From positions 1-9,397 of the forward strand of contig JAKQBU010000067.1 of assembly GCA_029573975.1 (NCBI GenBank): a stretch of 9,397 bases of DNA. The letters are read 5' to 3'. Positions within the stretch are counted from its first letter, which is position 1. Each line of letters opens with the position of its first letter. Positions 1 through 6,457 of this stretch are shown here, piece by piece. The translations under genes and the position numbers were made by a program. Source of the stretch: Planctomycetota bacterium (GTDB lineage: Bacteria; Planctomycetota; Phycisphaerae; Sedimentisphaerales; SM23-30). The notes under the pieces were generated by a model that saw only the letters and a list, made by a program, of their open reading frames with translations, was not told the DNA's origin and ran no database searches.

Positions 1-1
1 C

Positions 2-121
2 GCAGTGGCCCTGCCGGCCGGCCCCGAGGAAGCAAAGGTTTTAATTATCGGCGGGCACGGCGTCGGCGACAAACTTCAATCTGATTGTGAAATCTTCTTC
101 TGCACCTTCCTTCGACAATAA
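2..121 (+). CDS. Possible C-terminal fragment of a Kelch-repeat/galactose-oxidase-like protein (runs off left edge)
   Basis: The plus-strand frame starting at base 2 is open for 39 codons to a TAA at 119-121. It reads AVALPAGPEEAKVLIIGG followed by a Gly-rich stretch and SDCEIF. This looks like a Kelch motif (small residue-x-LP, then KVLIIGG, then a hydrophobic strand ending in E-I-F), as found in galactose-oxidase-type beta-propellers. If real, the gene enters from outside the window and converges on the CobW gene, whose stop is only 11 bases away. The fragment is short, the part after EIF does not look like a complete repeat, and an antisense 30-codon frame also exists here, so the call is weak. 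Upstream sequence would settle it. Confidence 0.3.
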   Translation, partial: AVALPAGPEEAKVLIIGGHGVGDKLQSDCEIFFCTFLRQ

Positions 122-132
122 AGGATCAGGCA

Positions 133-1029
133 TCAACAGGAAGAAAATATCTTTTCCAGTTCCGGTTTGCTGATTTTCCACCCAATAACCGTAAAGGCCG
201 TGGCTTCTGGAAATCCTGATACCGGCTCCTTTTCCAGATATTGGTCGTAGATGATTTCCACAAAGCGTTTGCCATCCTGGAAATTCACATTTCCCTTCAT
301 TCGCAGAATCTTCCGTCCTAACTGATTCAGGACTTGCTGAAACCGCTGGCGGTTCATCATCCGGTCGGTTGCAAAGGAACAGGAAACCACATCGGCTGGC
401 GGCCGTTCCCGCAGCTTACCCCGGCTCTTTTTATGTTCCAGCCCCAGCAGAAAATCCAATGGCACCTGACCATAGGAAACCGCAATCGGCCGGCTGCGCG
501 GATTGATTCCGGTTAATACCTCTTTCACCCGCTCCAAACCTTCCGCGGTCAACAAATCGGCCTTATTAACCACTATGCCGTCGGCGCACTCCAACTGTAT
601 GCGCACCGCCGGCATAAACGGCAAAATTTTTGTTACATTCAGGCCATCCACCACACAGACATTGGCGGCCATGCGATAGTGCCCCGCCAGGACCGGCTCC
701 TCCAAAACACTCTCCAGATCACCGGTTTCCGCCATTCCTGTGGCCTCGATAATTACCCGGTCCGTACTTACGTCCCTCTTTATAGCCATCATGGCATTTA
801 AAAAATCCACTTTCGTACAGATACAGAACAAGCTGCCTTTATTGATTTCATACGTAGCCCGGGCGCCGGCATCCACCAGCCGGCTGTCGATCCCTATCGT
901 GCCAAACTCGTTGATCACCAAGGCTGTCTCTTGCTGGGAAAACCGGCTCTGGCGCAACAGATGATTCATCAGGGTGGTTTTCCCTGCCCCGAGAAAACCG
1001 GTAATCAGAATGATTTCTATCGGCTTCAT
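133..1029 (-). CDS. CobW/COG0523-family GTP-binding protein of the corrinoid-methyltransferase-associated type
   Basis: Predicted cytoplasmic G3E-family P-loop GTPase of 298 residues. The Walker A motif GFLGAGKTT is at residues 11-19, an EATG segment sits near 95-98, and the guanine-specificity motif NKAD is at 155-158. The metal-binding motif, CXCC in most COG0523 metallochaperones, is FCICTK here (C69 and C71, third Cys replaced by Thr). A C-terminal CobW_C-like domain occupies roughly 215-298. The start is chosen at the ATG in TAATG at 1029, because that TAA is the natural stop of the upstream UroD-Trx gene once its frameshift is repaired; an in-frame ATG six codons earlier (1047) would lie inside that gene's coding end. 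The overlap implies translational coupling. Family members deliver or insert metals or cofactors using GTP; next to a UroD/MtaA-like protein a role in corrinoid or zinc handling for a methyltransferase is likely, but this is inferred from context. The gene ends in TGA at 133-135. Confidence 0.92.
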   Translation of the reverse strand: MKPIEIILITGFLGAGKTTLMNHLLRQSRFSQQETALVINEFGTIGIDSRLVDAGARATYEINKGSLFCICTKVDFLNAMMAIKRDVSTDRVIIEATGMAETGDLESVLEEPVLAGHYRMAANVCVVDGLNVTKILPFMPAVRIQLECADGIVVNKADLLTAEGLERVKEVLTGINPRSRPIAVSYGQVPLDFLLGLEHKKSRGKLRERPPADVVSCSFATDRMMNRQRFQQVLNQLGRKILRMKGNVNFQDGKRFVEIIYDQYLEKEPVSGFPEATAFTVIGWKISKPELEKIFSSC

Positions 1030-2671
1030 TACAAATCCTTGATCCATTCCTTACAATATCGACATCCGGGACCCGGCGGGTGGTTTTTAACTGATAGCGG
1101 GCCATCACCACGGCAGGCAACTGCACCGCCGCCACGCCGAAGCCGGCGATTTTTTCAGGATCTGTAATTACCTCCACATTCACATCCGAACCCAGCTCCA
1201 TATTGGCCTGATCGATATTTTCCCACAGCGCCGCGGTCTCGGGATCATCCGGACGGCCTAAAACATACAGCGAGGCCTTCCGCCGCTGAATCTTCATCCG
1301 GAATTTCTCATTAATCCGCTTTTGAATCGCCGCAATCAATTCATCTCGCGGCGGGATGCGGGAGACAAAGGTAATCTGGCCGTCGATACAGATGGTCGGC
1401 ACATTCCGCACCATCAGCGAAGTCATAAACACCAGGGATTCCCGGTATTTAATCTTGTGTTCCCGCCATTCGACAATCCCCTCAAATTCCGGGGCCACCT
1501 TTTTGACCGCGTCCACCATATACTGGCAGGGAGCACAGGCCTCGCTGTCCAGCGTAATAATATCCACAATCACCTTGCGAAACTGGCCGTATTCCCGCAT
1601 GTCCAGCCGATCCTCATCCACCTTCTCCTTCGCCAGCGATTTCACCACCTCCCGCTGATACGGATCCTCCACCACCGCGTTAATCGCCTCCAGATTCGCC
1701 GGCGGCGTCGAATACGGCAGGTCGCAGCCAGGCGCCAGAATAAAACCCCGTTCGCCGCCGGTCTCCAGACAGGCCACCGCGTTCCGCTGGGCATCCGCCG
1801 GCGTCCCCAGCAGCAGTACCGAGGTCAACTGCAAATTCCCGCCAAAACTGATCTGCCGCTCCAGACACACATCTCGCACGTATTCCAGCGGAATATTCTC
1901 ATCGATCGAAACATTGTCCGGCCGGCAGTCGCACATCTCCTTGATATTCTGCTCCGCATGGCCGCAAACAAAAAACGAACTCAGCCCCCCCTGCTGGCGA
2001 ATCCGCTCAAAAACCGGCTTGATGCAGGGGCTGACAAACTCCCGGAACTGGTCCGGCCCGATCTGGCTGGTCATCGGATCCACCACCGCGATCACATCGC
2101 AGCCGGCCTCCCTATAATAGTCCGACAGGGCCAGGCACACCTTCCGGCAGAATCCCAGCACCCGGTGCACATACGAAGCGTCGTCAAACATCTTCATGAA
2201 TATATCCGTCCCCATCAGATGCAGCGCCAGCGTGAACGGCCCGGTAATCAGTCCGTACAGGGCAACATCCGGATTCGCCTGCCGCAGCCGCTTCGCCGCC
2301 GTCAGCGCGATCCCAATCCGCCCCGCCTCCGGCCCCGGCACCTGCAAATCTTCCAGCTTCGTCCCATTCGCCAGCGGATGGCTCACCACCGCCGGCGGAT
2401 TCTCCTGCGCCCACACCAACTGGCAGCCCAGCACCTCCGCCTCAATCTGCAAGTCAAACACCACCGGAATCCCATCCGGCCGGTACCGCCCAATCGCCTT
2501 CTGCACCCCCTTGACTATATTTTCCGCCGACCCGAAATACTCCTGGGCCCCCATCCCCAGCAAATACGCCGCATGGCTGCCCACAAACGGCACCCACGGC
2601 ACCCGGTCCACCTCCTCACACCGGATGGCCTTCTTTACTCGCTCCCGGCCGGTAATTTTCTGCAATACCAT
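1029..2671 (-). CDS. Uroporphyrinogen-decarboxylase/MtaA-like protein fused to two thioredoxin-like domains, frameshifted in its last codons
   Basis: The UroD-type TIM-barrel domain covers about residues 1-340. It belongs to the branch containing corrinoid:CoM methyltransferases (MtaA/CmuA) rather than to haem-synthesis HemE. MtaA-type enzymes bind zinc through His-x-Cys...Cys; here the first part reads F-V-C-G (C236, Phe in place of His) and the second Cys is C316 in GCDLP. A thioredoxin-like domain follows (about 365-455), with CAPC at 379-382 and a VP turn at P425 (NVPTICIDG). A second such fold (about 466-547) has no CxxC but keeps a Pro at 519 (VQLPAVV). The natural product would be about 547 residues. 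As given, the frame shifts at about 1047-1054 and runs on to 848 as meaningless sequence overlapping cobW; one extra A or G in GTAAGGAATGG restores EWIKDL and a TAA at 1029-1031. The start ATG at 2671 has an AAAAGGA ribosome-binding site seven bases upstream. It probably works in anaerobic methyl transfer together with the coupled CobW GTPase; the substrate cannot be read from the sequence. Confidence 0.88.
1047..1054 (-). other. Single-base frameshift site at the end of the UroD-Trx gene
   Basis: On the minus strand this reads GTAAGGAA. In the current frame it gives V-R-N and the natural end is lost. Adding one A (GTA AAG GAA) or one G (GTA AGG GAA) gives V-K/R-E-W-I-K-D-L-stop, with the stop exactly overlapping the cobW start. 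The change sits in short A and G runs, as expected for either an indel sequencing error or a small natural deletion. Confidence 0.85.
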
Positions 2672-2753
2672 CGATCAGTCCTTTTATATAATTCTTTTAA
2701 ATGAAACTAGTAACGAATTATCCAATCGTTAATAATGCCTCCTCATGAAAAGA

Positions 2754-2759
2754 AATATA
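2754..2759 (-). promoter_or_regulatory. Candidate -10 element for the UroD-Trx/cobW operon
   Basis: The minus strand reads TATATT here, five of six bases matching TATAAT. Its upstream edge is about 30 bases from the centre of the Crp/Fnr-like dyad at 2782-2797. This is close to the spacing of class II activated promoters, in which the activator site covers the -35 region. No good -35 hexamer is seen at the expected place (ATATTT), which fits activator dependence. The start point would be near 2748, leaving a leader of roughly 75 bases. Position-based inference only. A second possible -10, GATAAT, lies at 2717-2722 but has no suitable -35. Confidence 0.4.
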
Positions 2760-2781
2760 CACATCCGGTTACTAATAAATA

Positions 2782-2797
2782 TGTGATCCATATCACA
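2782..2797. promoter_or_regulatory. Crp/Fnr-superfamily-type operator, perfect TGTGA-N6-TCACA dyad
   Basis: The 16 bases TGTGATCCATATCACA match the E. coli CRP core consensus exactly. The dyad extends outward with AATAAAT (2774-2780) and ATTTATT (2800-2806), which are reverse complements set almost symmetrically about the same centre. It lies in the AT-rich gap, 111 bases upstream of the UroD-Trx start and downstream of the hairpin ending the previous unit. The UroD-Trx/cobW operon is therefore its likely target. Which Crp/Fnr-family regulator uses it cannot be told from the window. Confidence 0.6.
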
Positions 2798-2855
2798 ATA
2801 TTTATTTGTGAACAAACTGGTATAAAATCAAAAGGCATTTTGTCTGATGTGAAAA

Positions 2856-2890
2856 TAAGGCATGGCTCCTTGTTGAAAAACCATGCCTTA
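2856..2890 (-). terminator. Intrinsic-terminator-like hairpin after the zinc-ribbon gene
   Basis: A perfect 10-bp stem (TAAGGCATGG at 2856-2865 pairing with CCATGCCTTA at 2881-2890) encloses a 15-base loop. It begins 22 bases past the TAA of the zinc-ribbon gene. In the minus direction the stem is followed by a short TTTTC run, so the U-tract is weak and the stem only moderately GC-rich. The position between two units argues for termination of the fucose-isomerase-like/zinc-ribbon transcript. Confidence 0.55.
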
Positions 2891-2912
2891 CCTTATCCGA
2901 GAATTCGAAAAA

Positions 2913-3098
2913 TTACAGCTTCACGGGCTTGCAGAGATTTTTGCTTTCCGCCGCGACCCGCCCGCACAGTTTACATATAAACTTCCCGTTTTTCACCATC
3001 GACCGGAATTCACTGACATTGTGGTTATTGAATCCGACATTCACCAGATAACACAGATGCTTGTCATGCGCCGGATGCGGCATTTTTACTTTGGCCAT
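2913..3098 (-). CDS. Small zinc-ribbon-like protein, 61 residues
   Basis: The product starts MAKVKMPHPAHDKHLC. It has a C-terminal metal-site pattern: C42-x2-C45 in FICKLCG, then C56 in NLCKP, with a fourth Cys at 16 and three His at 8, 11 and 14 that could complete a site. It is lysine-rich and has no membrane segment or signal peptide, so it is probably cytoplasmic. A GAGAGG ribosome-binding site lies about six bases before the ATG, and the stop is TAA at 2913-2915. It starts 46 bases after the end of the fucose-isomerase-like gene in the same direction, with the hairpin just beyond it, so the two are probably one transcript. Small CxxC proteins of this look occur as conserved hypotheticals; I know no assigned function. 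A structural zinc-binding or nucleic-acid/protein-binding role is inference. Confidence 0.75.
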   Translation of the reverse strand: MAKVKMPHPAHDKHLCYLVNVGFNNHNVSEFRSMVKNGKFICKLCGRVAAESKNLCKPVKL

Positions 3099-3144
3099 TC
3101 TATACCTCTCTTTCCTGAAAAACGAAGTTTAATAAAGGTCGGTT

Positions 3145-4305
3145 TTACTTTTTCCCTTTCGCCCGGTATTCCAGCGAATCTTTCAAATCGAAACTGCCGC
3201 AGATAAACACCTTCATGCCCAGCTCATCGGCCATAGCCGCCTTGGCCAGCATCGCCTGATTGGCGGATTCGGCGTCATCGGCATACAAAATCGTCTCATG
3301 GTTCGATTTATGCTTGGCCATGAACTGATTGCGGCTCACCCCATAGCGAATCAAATGCTTGATCGGCCACTGGGGGGTGGTCTTTTTCAGACGGTCCTGC
3401 GTCTCCGCTTCCGGCAGTCCGCAAATTCCGCCCCGCCCCAAGTCCATACACAAATCGCCTTTTTCATCGATATAATTGCGGCTCCAAACCACCTCGCCGC
3501 ATTTACCAACGCCCTTGAGTGTGCCGCCGCCCTTGGGAAAATACATCGCCGACTGGCGTTCGCTGCTGGCACCGGCATAGCCGCCGACAAAGTGGCTGGC
3601 CGGGCTGGAACCGGAGAGCAATTCCACCCATACTTCCTCACTCTCTACTTCCATCACACCGCCGGTCGTCTCAATCGTGCCGGTATAGGGCCGGGACCAG
3701 CGCACATCTTCCTGATTGGCCGACGGGTCCATCCCCAGGGCTTTCCATACCCGTGAGGACAGTACCAGATCTACGGCACAGCCTTCATCAACCTCATTAA
3801 AGCAGGGAATTGCCTCGCCGGGCCGAATCACCTTGCCGGACTGTTTGCTATCGGGATCATCACAGATTACCTCCGGACGCTGGGGATTGTTCAGCAGCCC
3901 TTCCACCAGATCGGACGCCGCTACACAATCTTTCAAGCCCTGCTGATATTGGATGCCGATGCAATCCAGGCCATATTTCTCCGCAATCCGCACGGCCGCC
4001 ACATACATCCTGCCCTGCTCGGTCAATTGCTTCACGGTCAAATCTTTTGACTCATCCGGGCCGATATCGAACTTCATCCCCCGGTCCATGCACCATTGAA
4101 TGGCCGCCCAGCCTTCCTCATCGGAAACCGTCCCCATCCGGGCCAGAAGCTCCGACTGGCTGATATTCTCCTTGCCCATCCCCTTATCATACAACAAATC
4201 ATTGGGGAATACCCCATTTTCCATCCCCATGCACATCTCATCCAGCGGCCCGATAATTGCCCGGTTCCGCCGCAGATATTCCGCCAGGGTCCGGCCCAGG
4301 GTCAC
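3145..4305 (-). CDS. C-terminal part of the L-fucose-isomerase-like protein (downstream of an in-frame stop)
   Basis: These 386 codons continue the reading frame of the segment at 4366-4920 without any shift; only the TAA at 4366-4368 separates them. Recognisable stretches are GPLDEMCMGMENG, NISQSELL, IGIQYQQGLKD and the C-terminal HKSNHETILYADDAE, the last resembling the C-terminal region of L-fucose/L-arabinose isomerase-like proteins. Sequence between the stop and the GTG at 4305 (QDTSHAKPFRSVKINGYADA) is also coding-like, showing that the true gene is continuous. The GTG at 4305 is the first possible start after the stop and has no Shine-Dalgarno sequence, so independent translation is unlikely. 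Stop is TAA at 3145-3147. Confidence 0.72.
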   Translation of the reverse strand: MTLGRTLAEYLRRNRAIIGPLDEMCMGMENGVFPNDLLYDKGMGKENISQSELLARMGTVSDEEGWAAIQWCMDRGMKFDIGPDESKDLTVKQLTEQGRMYVAAVRIAEKYGLDCIGIQYQQGLKDCVAASDLVEGLLNNPQRPEVICDDPDSKQSGKVIRPGEAIPCFNEVDEGCAVDLVLSSRVWKALGMDPSANQEDVRWSRPYTGTIETTGGVMEVESEEVWVELLSGSSPASHFVGGYAGASSERQSAMYFPKGGGTLKGVGKCGEVVWSRNYIDEKGDLCMDLGRGGICGLPEAETQDRLKKTTPQWPIKHLIRYGVSRNQFMAKHKSNHETILYADDAESANQAMLAKAAMADELGMKVFICGSFDLKDSLEYRAKGKK

Positions 4306-4365
4306 CGCATCGGCATAACCATTGATCTTTACGCTGCGAAACGGTTTGGCGTGGCTGGTGTCCTG

Positions 4366-4920
4366 TTACACCCTGCCGGTTTCCAGGAACTGCCGCAATC
4401 CTTTCATGAAAAATGCATCAGTAAAATCCACACTCCACAGACTCGAATACTCCCGGCCGTGCTTGGTCAGGCAGGCATTGAGATTCGACATCCCCACCAG
4501 ACCCGGCCAGGTACCCGACCAGTTCGCCACCGTCAGAATTTTTCCCTTATGAACCACCAGTGGCCCCAGTACATGATGGCTATACTGCCATACCGATTCG
4601 GCCACTACGACTGTCGCATCTGGGGGAATTTTTCGGAACACTTCGTGCCCCATCTTCTGGCTGCTGATAAAACCGTGTTTCCGTTTGGGGTCATATTTAT
4701 GGGCCCGGATTACTTTATATTTTTTCCCGCACTTATCTTTTTGCGACTGGATTATCTTGACCAGTTGCTTCTCCATCTTTTCCTGCTCAGCCCAGCAGGT
4801 CTGGTTGGCGCTCTCACGCAAATCACCGCTGGCCACCAGGTAAATCACATTCGATTCCGCCTTCCCCACCGGCTTCACTTTGTACTTTTCGATAGTCTTT
4901 TTCAGATTCTTGTTCGCCAT
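4366..4920 (-). CDS. N-terminal part of the L-fucose-isomerase-like protein (ends at an in-frame TAA)
   Basis: This codes for 184 residues. Segments typical of the L-fucose isomerase-like family are VIYLVASGDLRESANQ (about residues 26-41), VVVAESVWQYSHHVLG, and ILTVANWSGTWPGLVGM followed by NLNACLTKHG. These correspond to the N-terminal Rossmann-like domains that bind and position the sugar in aldose-ketose isomerases. The ATG at 4920 is supported by an AGGAAGG ribosome-binding site about eight bases upstream. The frame ends at GRV-TAA, in the middle of the fold, and is followed in the same frame by QDTSHAKPF, the natural continuation. Alone it would lack the C-terminal catalytic part. Cytoplasmic; no signal peptide. 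Confidence 0.78.
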   Translation of the reverse strand: MANKNLKKTIEKYKVKPVGKAESNVIYLVASGDLRESANQTCWAEQEKMEKQLVKIIQSQKDKCGKKYKVIRAHKYDPKRKHGFISSQKMGHEVFRKIPPDATVVVAESVWQYSHHVLGPLVVHKGKILTVANWSGTWPGLVGMSNLNACLTKHGREYSSLWSVDFTDAFFMKGLRQFLETGRV

Positions 4921-5116
4921 GAAAAATATCCTTCCTCTGCTAATTTAATTTTATGGTGTTTAACAAGGTAAATACCAACCAACATACCAAACGATTCAGC
5001 ACTTAATCATAATATGATAGGATTTGAGTTCTAGCGTTTTCTTAGGGTTTTACAGAAAATTTTATAACCCGTTGACATAAAACACTTTACACTCTCAATC
5101 TAAAATGAAAAACCTA
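4921..5116. promoter_or_regulatory. AT-rich upstream region of the fucose-isomerase-like gene with candidate operators
   Basis: This 196-base gap follows the DUF3999 gene (TAA TAG tandem stop). It contains a perfect 13-bp palindrome ATCATAATATGAT (5006-5018), which includes a TATGAT on the minus strand that could be a -10 box; a direct repeat TACCAA at 4973-4978 and 4985-4990; and an imperfect inverted repeat GGGTTTTA...TATAACCC (5045-5070) that might act as a weak terminator for the preceding operon. Repeats placed before a sugar-isomerase gene suggest regulation by a sugar-responsive factor, but no regulator gene is present here. Individual elements are tentative. Confidence 0.4.
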
Positions 5117-6457
5117 TTATTCCCCCGGGCGGAATGTTATGGTTTTCCAGGACTTGATAATAAATCCGCCTAAAACCGCCACCATCAGAACCAGAGTCAC
5201 CCAAAGCAGAATTTTATGCCGTTCCGTCCAGGGAACTGTTTTGACCGGTTTAATCGCGAACGAAGGATTGGGCTTCATACCTGATGATGCCACATCGACC
5301 GCCGGGATTTTCTTCGGCTGGGACAGAGTATGTTCCAGATCATAGCGGGGCGATGAGGCGGAAGAATTACCCGTATAAAGTAAGCAAACTTCATTCTGCC
5401 GGGCAAACAGCAGTTGATGCGGGATCATCTCCCCTTCCGCCGATTCCACAGTCAAAGGCCGGTCATCGTAATTCCGTATTGAAATCCGGATATAACGAGG
5501 TACTGCCCCATCCGGCAGAGACAAACGCAATGATTCCTCTACCTGACCGGTTGTCATATTATAGCGATAAATGGTACCCGAGCGCAAATGCCGCCACGGC
5601 ACTTCTTCCTCCCGATACCGCCGGCGGTTATCCTCCCCGGGAATTTCCACCTGAATTTTATCCTGCTCCCTGCCTTCGATGGTCAGATACCGGTAAAACC
5701 TCTCTTCCGCCACTTCCAGCCGGATCCCCACCACCGGCAGATGGTTATATTCCAAATCATACACCTGCCAACTGGTTTTCGTTTTATCCTCCAGCCCGCT
5801 AACCATCAGCTTCATCACTACCGGCTGCCGGCCCACTCGCTTCGATTGCTCCCGCCAGACAGTCACTCTTCCAATAGTGATGACTCCTTCCTCCCCCGTC
5901 ATGGGATACACCCGAATCCGCAAGTACCGAAAATCATTGTGGGGTAATTGCAGGGTGGAAAATCGCTGGATACCGCTTTGTCCGGGTATCGCGAAAACAT
6001 ACGCACCATCCACCAGCATCATAAACTCCCGGTTATCGTTCGAGCCTTCCACCACTATTTTCCGGCGGAAATTAGTTCCTGAGGTCTCCACTGCAATCTG
6101 ATCCTTCATCACCTGGCTGCCGAAATCCAGCGTCAACACGGCTGAGCCATCTTCCATCACCCCCCGATTCAGCTCTATCAGCCGGCATTCCTGTCGTTTC
6201 ACCTCATCCTGCAGCCGGTATAACACATAAGGAATCTGCCCACCCGTTCCATCCACCAGCCGCACATCCGCCAGATCCCCCCGGCTCAGATGATACACCT
6301 CTCCGCTCAATAGCAACCGGCAAAACGGTTCATTGCCCCAGGGCTGCGACACCTCCGCCACATGGCTCCATAAAGACCAGTCCTCACCCCACACCGCCCC
6401 CTGCCATCCCAGCCATAGTATGCCGACCGCCAGTATCCAATACCGTTTCCTTTTCAT
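5117..6457 (-). CDS. DUF3999-family exported protein with C-terminal membrane anchor
   Basis: Predicted 446 residues. An N-terminal signal sequence (MKRKRY, then a hydrophobic run to about residue 23, ending AVWGED) directs export. The body is rich in beta-strand-like, charged sequence with segments such as GSNDNREFMML and FRYLRIRVYP that resemble the discoidin-like folds seen in DUF3999 proteins. A single transmembrane helix lies at about 416-434, followed by a short basic tail (KSWKTITFRPGE). The expected topology is a periplasmic or extracytoplasmic domain anchored at the C-terminus. Its ATG overlaps the TGA of the DUF2339 gene by four bases (ATGA), so the two are translationally coupled. 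DUF3999 and DUF2339 genes are commonly neighbours in bacteria, which supports the assignment. No enzymatic function is known. Ends in tandem stops TAA TAG. Confidence 0.85.
   Translation of the reverse strand: MKRKRYWILAVGILWLGWQGAVWGEDWSLWSHVAEVSQPWGNEPFCRLLLSGEVYHLSRGDLADVRLVDGTGGQIPYVLYRLQDEVKRQECRLIELNRGVMEDGSAVLTLDFGSQVMKDQIAVETSGTNFRRKIVVEGSNDNREFMMLVDGAYVFAIPGQSGIQRFSTLQLPHNDFRYLRIRVYPMTGEEGVITIGRVTVWREQSKRVGRQPVVMKLMVSGLEDKTKTSWQVYDLEYNHLPVVGIRLEVAEERFYRYLTIEGREQDKIQVEIPGEDNRRRYREEEVPWRHLRSGTIYRYNMTTGQVEESLRLSLPDGAVPRYIRISIRNYDDRPLTVESAEGEMIPHQLLFARQNEVCLLYTGNSSASSPRYDLEHTLSQPKKIPAVDVASSGMKPNPSFAIKPVKTVPWTERHKILLWVTLVLMVAVLGGFIIKSWKTITFRPGE

Larger units (their letters stand above)
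2672..2912. other. Intergenic regulatory region between zinc-ribbon gene and UroD-Trx gene
   Basis: This 241-base AT-rich gap contains the terminator-like hairpin (2856-2890), the Crp/Fnr-type dyad (2782-2797) and candidate -10 elements. The minus strand also carries a strong-looking AGGAGG at about 2738-2743 that is not followed by a usable start at the right distance. No additional gene is supported. Confidence 0.6.
3145..4920 (-). pseudogene. L-fucose-isomerase-like gene interrupted by one in-frame TAA codon
   Basis: The whole gene spans 592 codons including both stops, so an intact product would be about 591 residues, a normal length for L-fucose isomerases, which convert L-fucose to L-fuculose. 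The 5' and 3' segments are in the same frame and both read as one family, so a single substitution (for example from CAA, AAA or GAA) at codon 185 explains the break. The rest shows no other stop or frameshift, so the lesion is recent, an assembly/sequencing error, or read through. Substrate assignment is by family resemblance only; related enzymes act on arabinose and other sugars. No other sugar-catabolic gene (kinase, aldolase, transporter) is next to it. Confidence 0.72.

Noticed and set aside
41..133. 30-codon minus-strand frame starting in the TGATG after cobW
   Set aside because: No Shine-Dalgarno sequence, no recognisable family, and the opposite strand reads as a plausible Kelch-like segment; kept only as an alternative.
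1322..2704. Long plus-strand open frame of 460 codons opposite the UroD-Trx gene
   Set aside because: The translation is dominated by His, Arg, Pro and Gln with no recognisable family; it is the antisense shadow of a GC-rich real gene.
2735..2760. Strong AGGAGG on the minus strand upstream of the UroD-Trx gene as the start of a leader peptide
   Set aside because: There is no ATG or GTG at a workable distance; the nearest TTG is about 13 bases away and gives only a short unremarkable peptide.
4366..4368. Recoding of the TAA as selenocysteine or pyrrolysine
   Set aside because: Those systems use TGA and TAG, and TAA serves as an ordinary stop for other genes in this window.
4096..4971. Plus-strand open frame of 291 codons opposite the isomerase-like gene
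   Set aside because: No motif or ribosome-binding site, and it lies antisense to conserved isomerase segments.
5072..5100. Plus-strand TTGACA as a promoter
   Set aside because: No good -10 at 16-18 bases and no plus-strand gene downstream.
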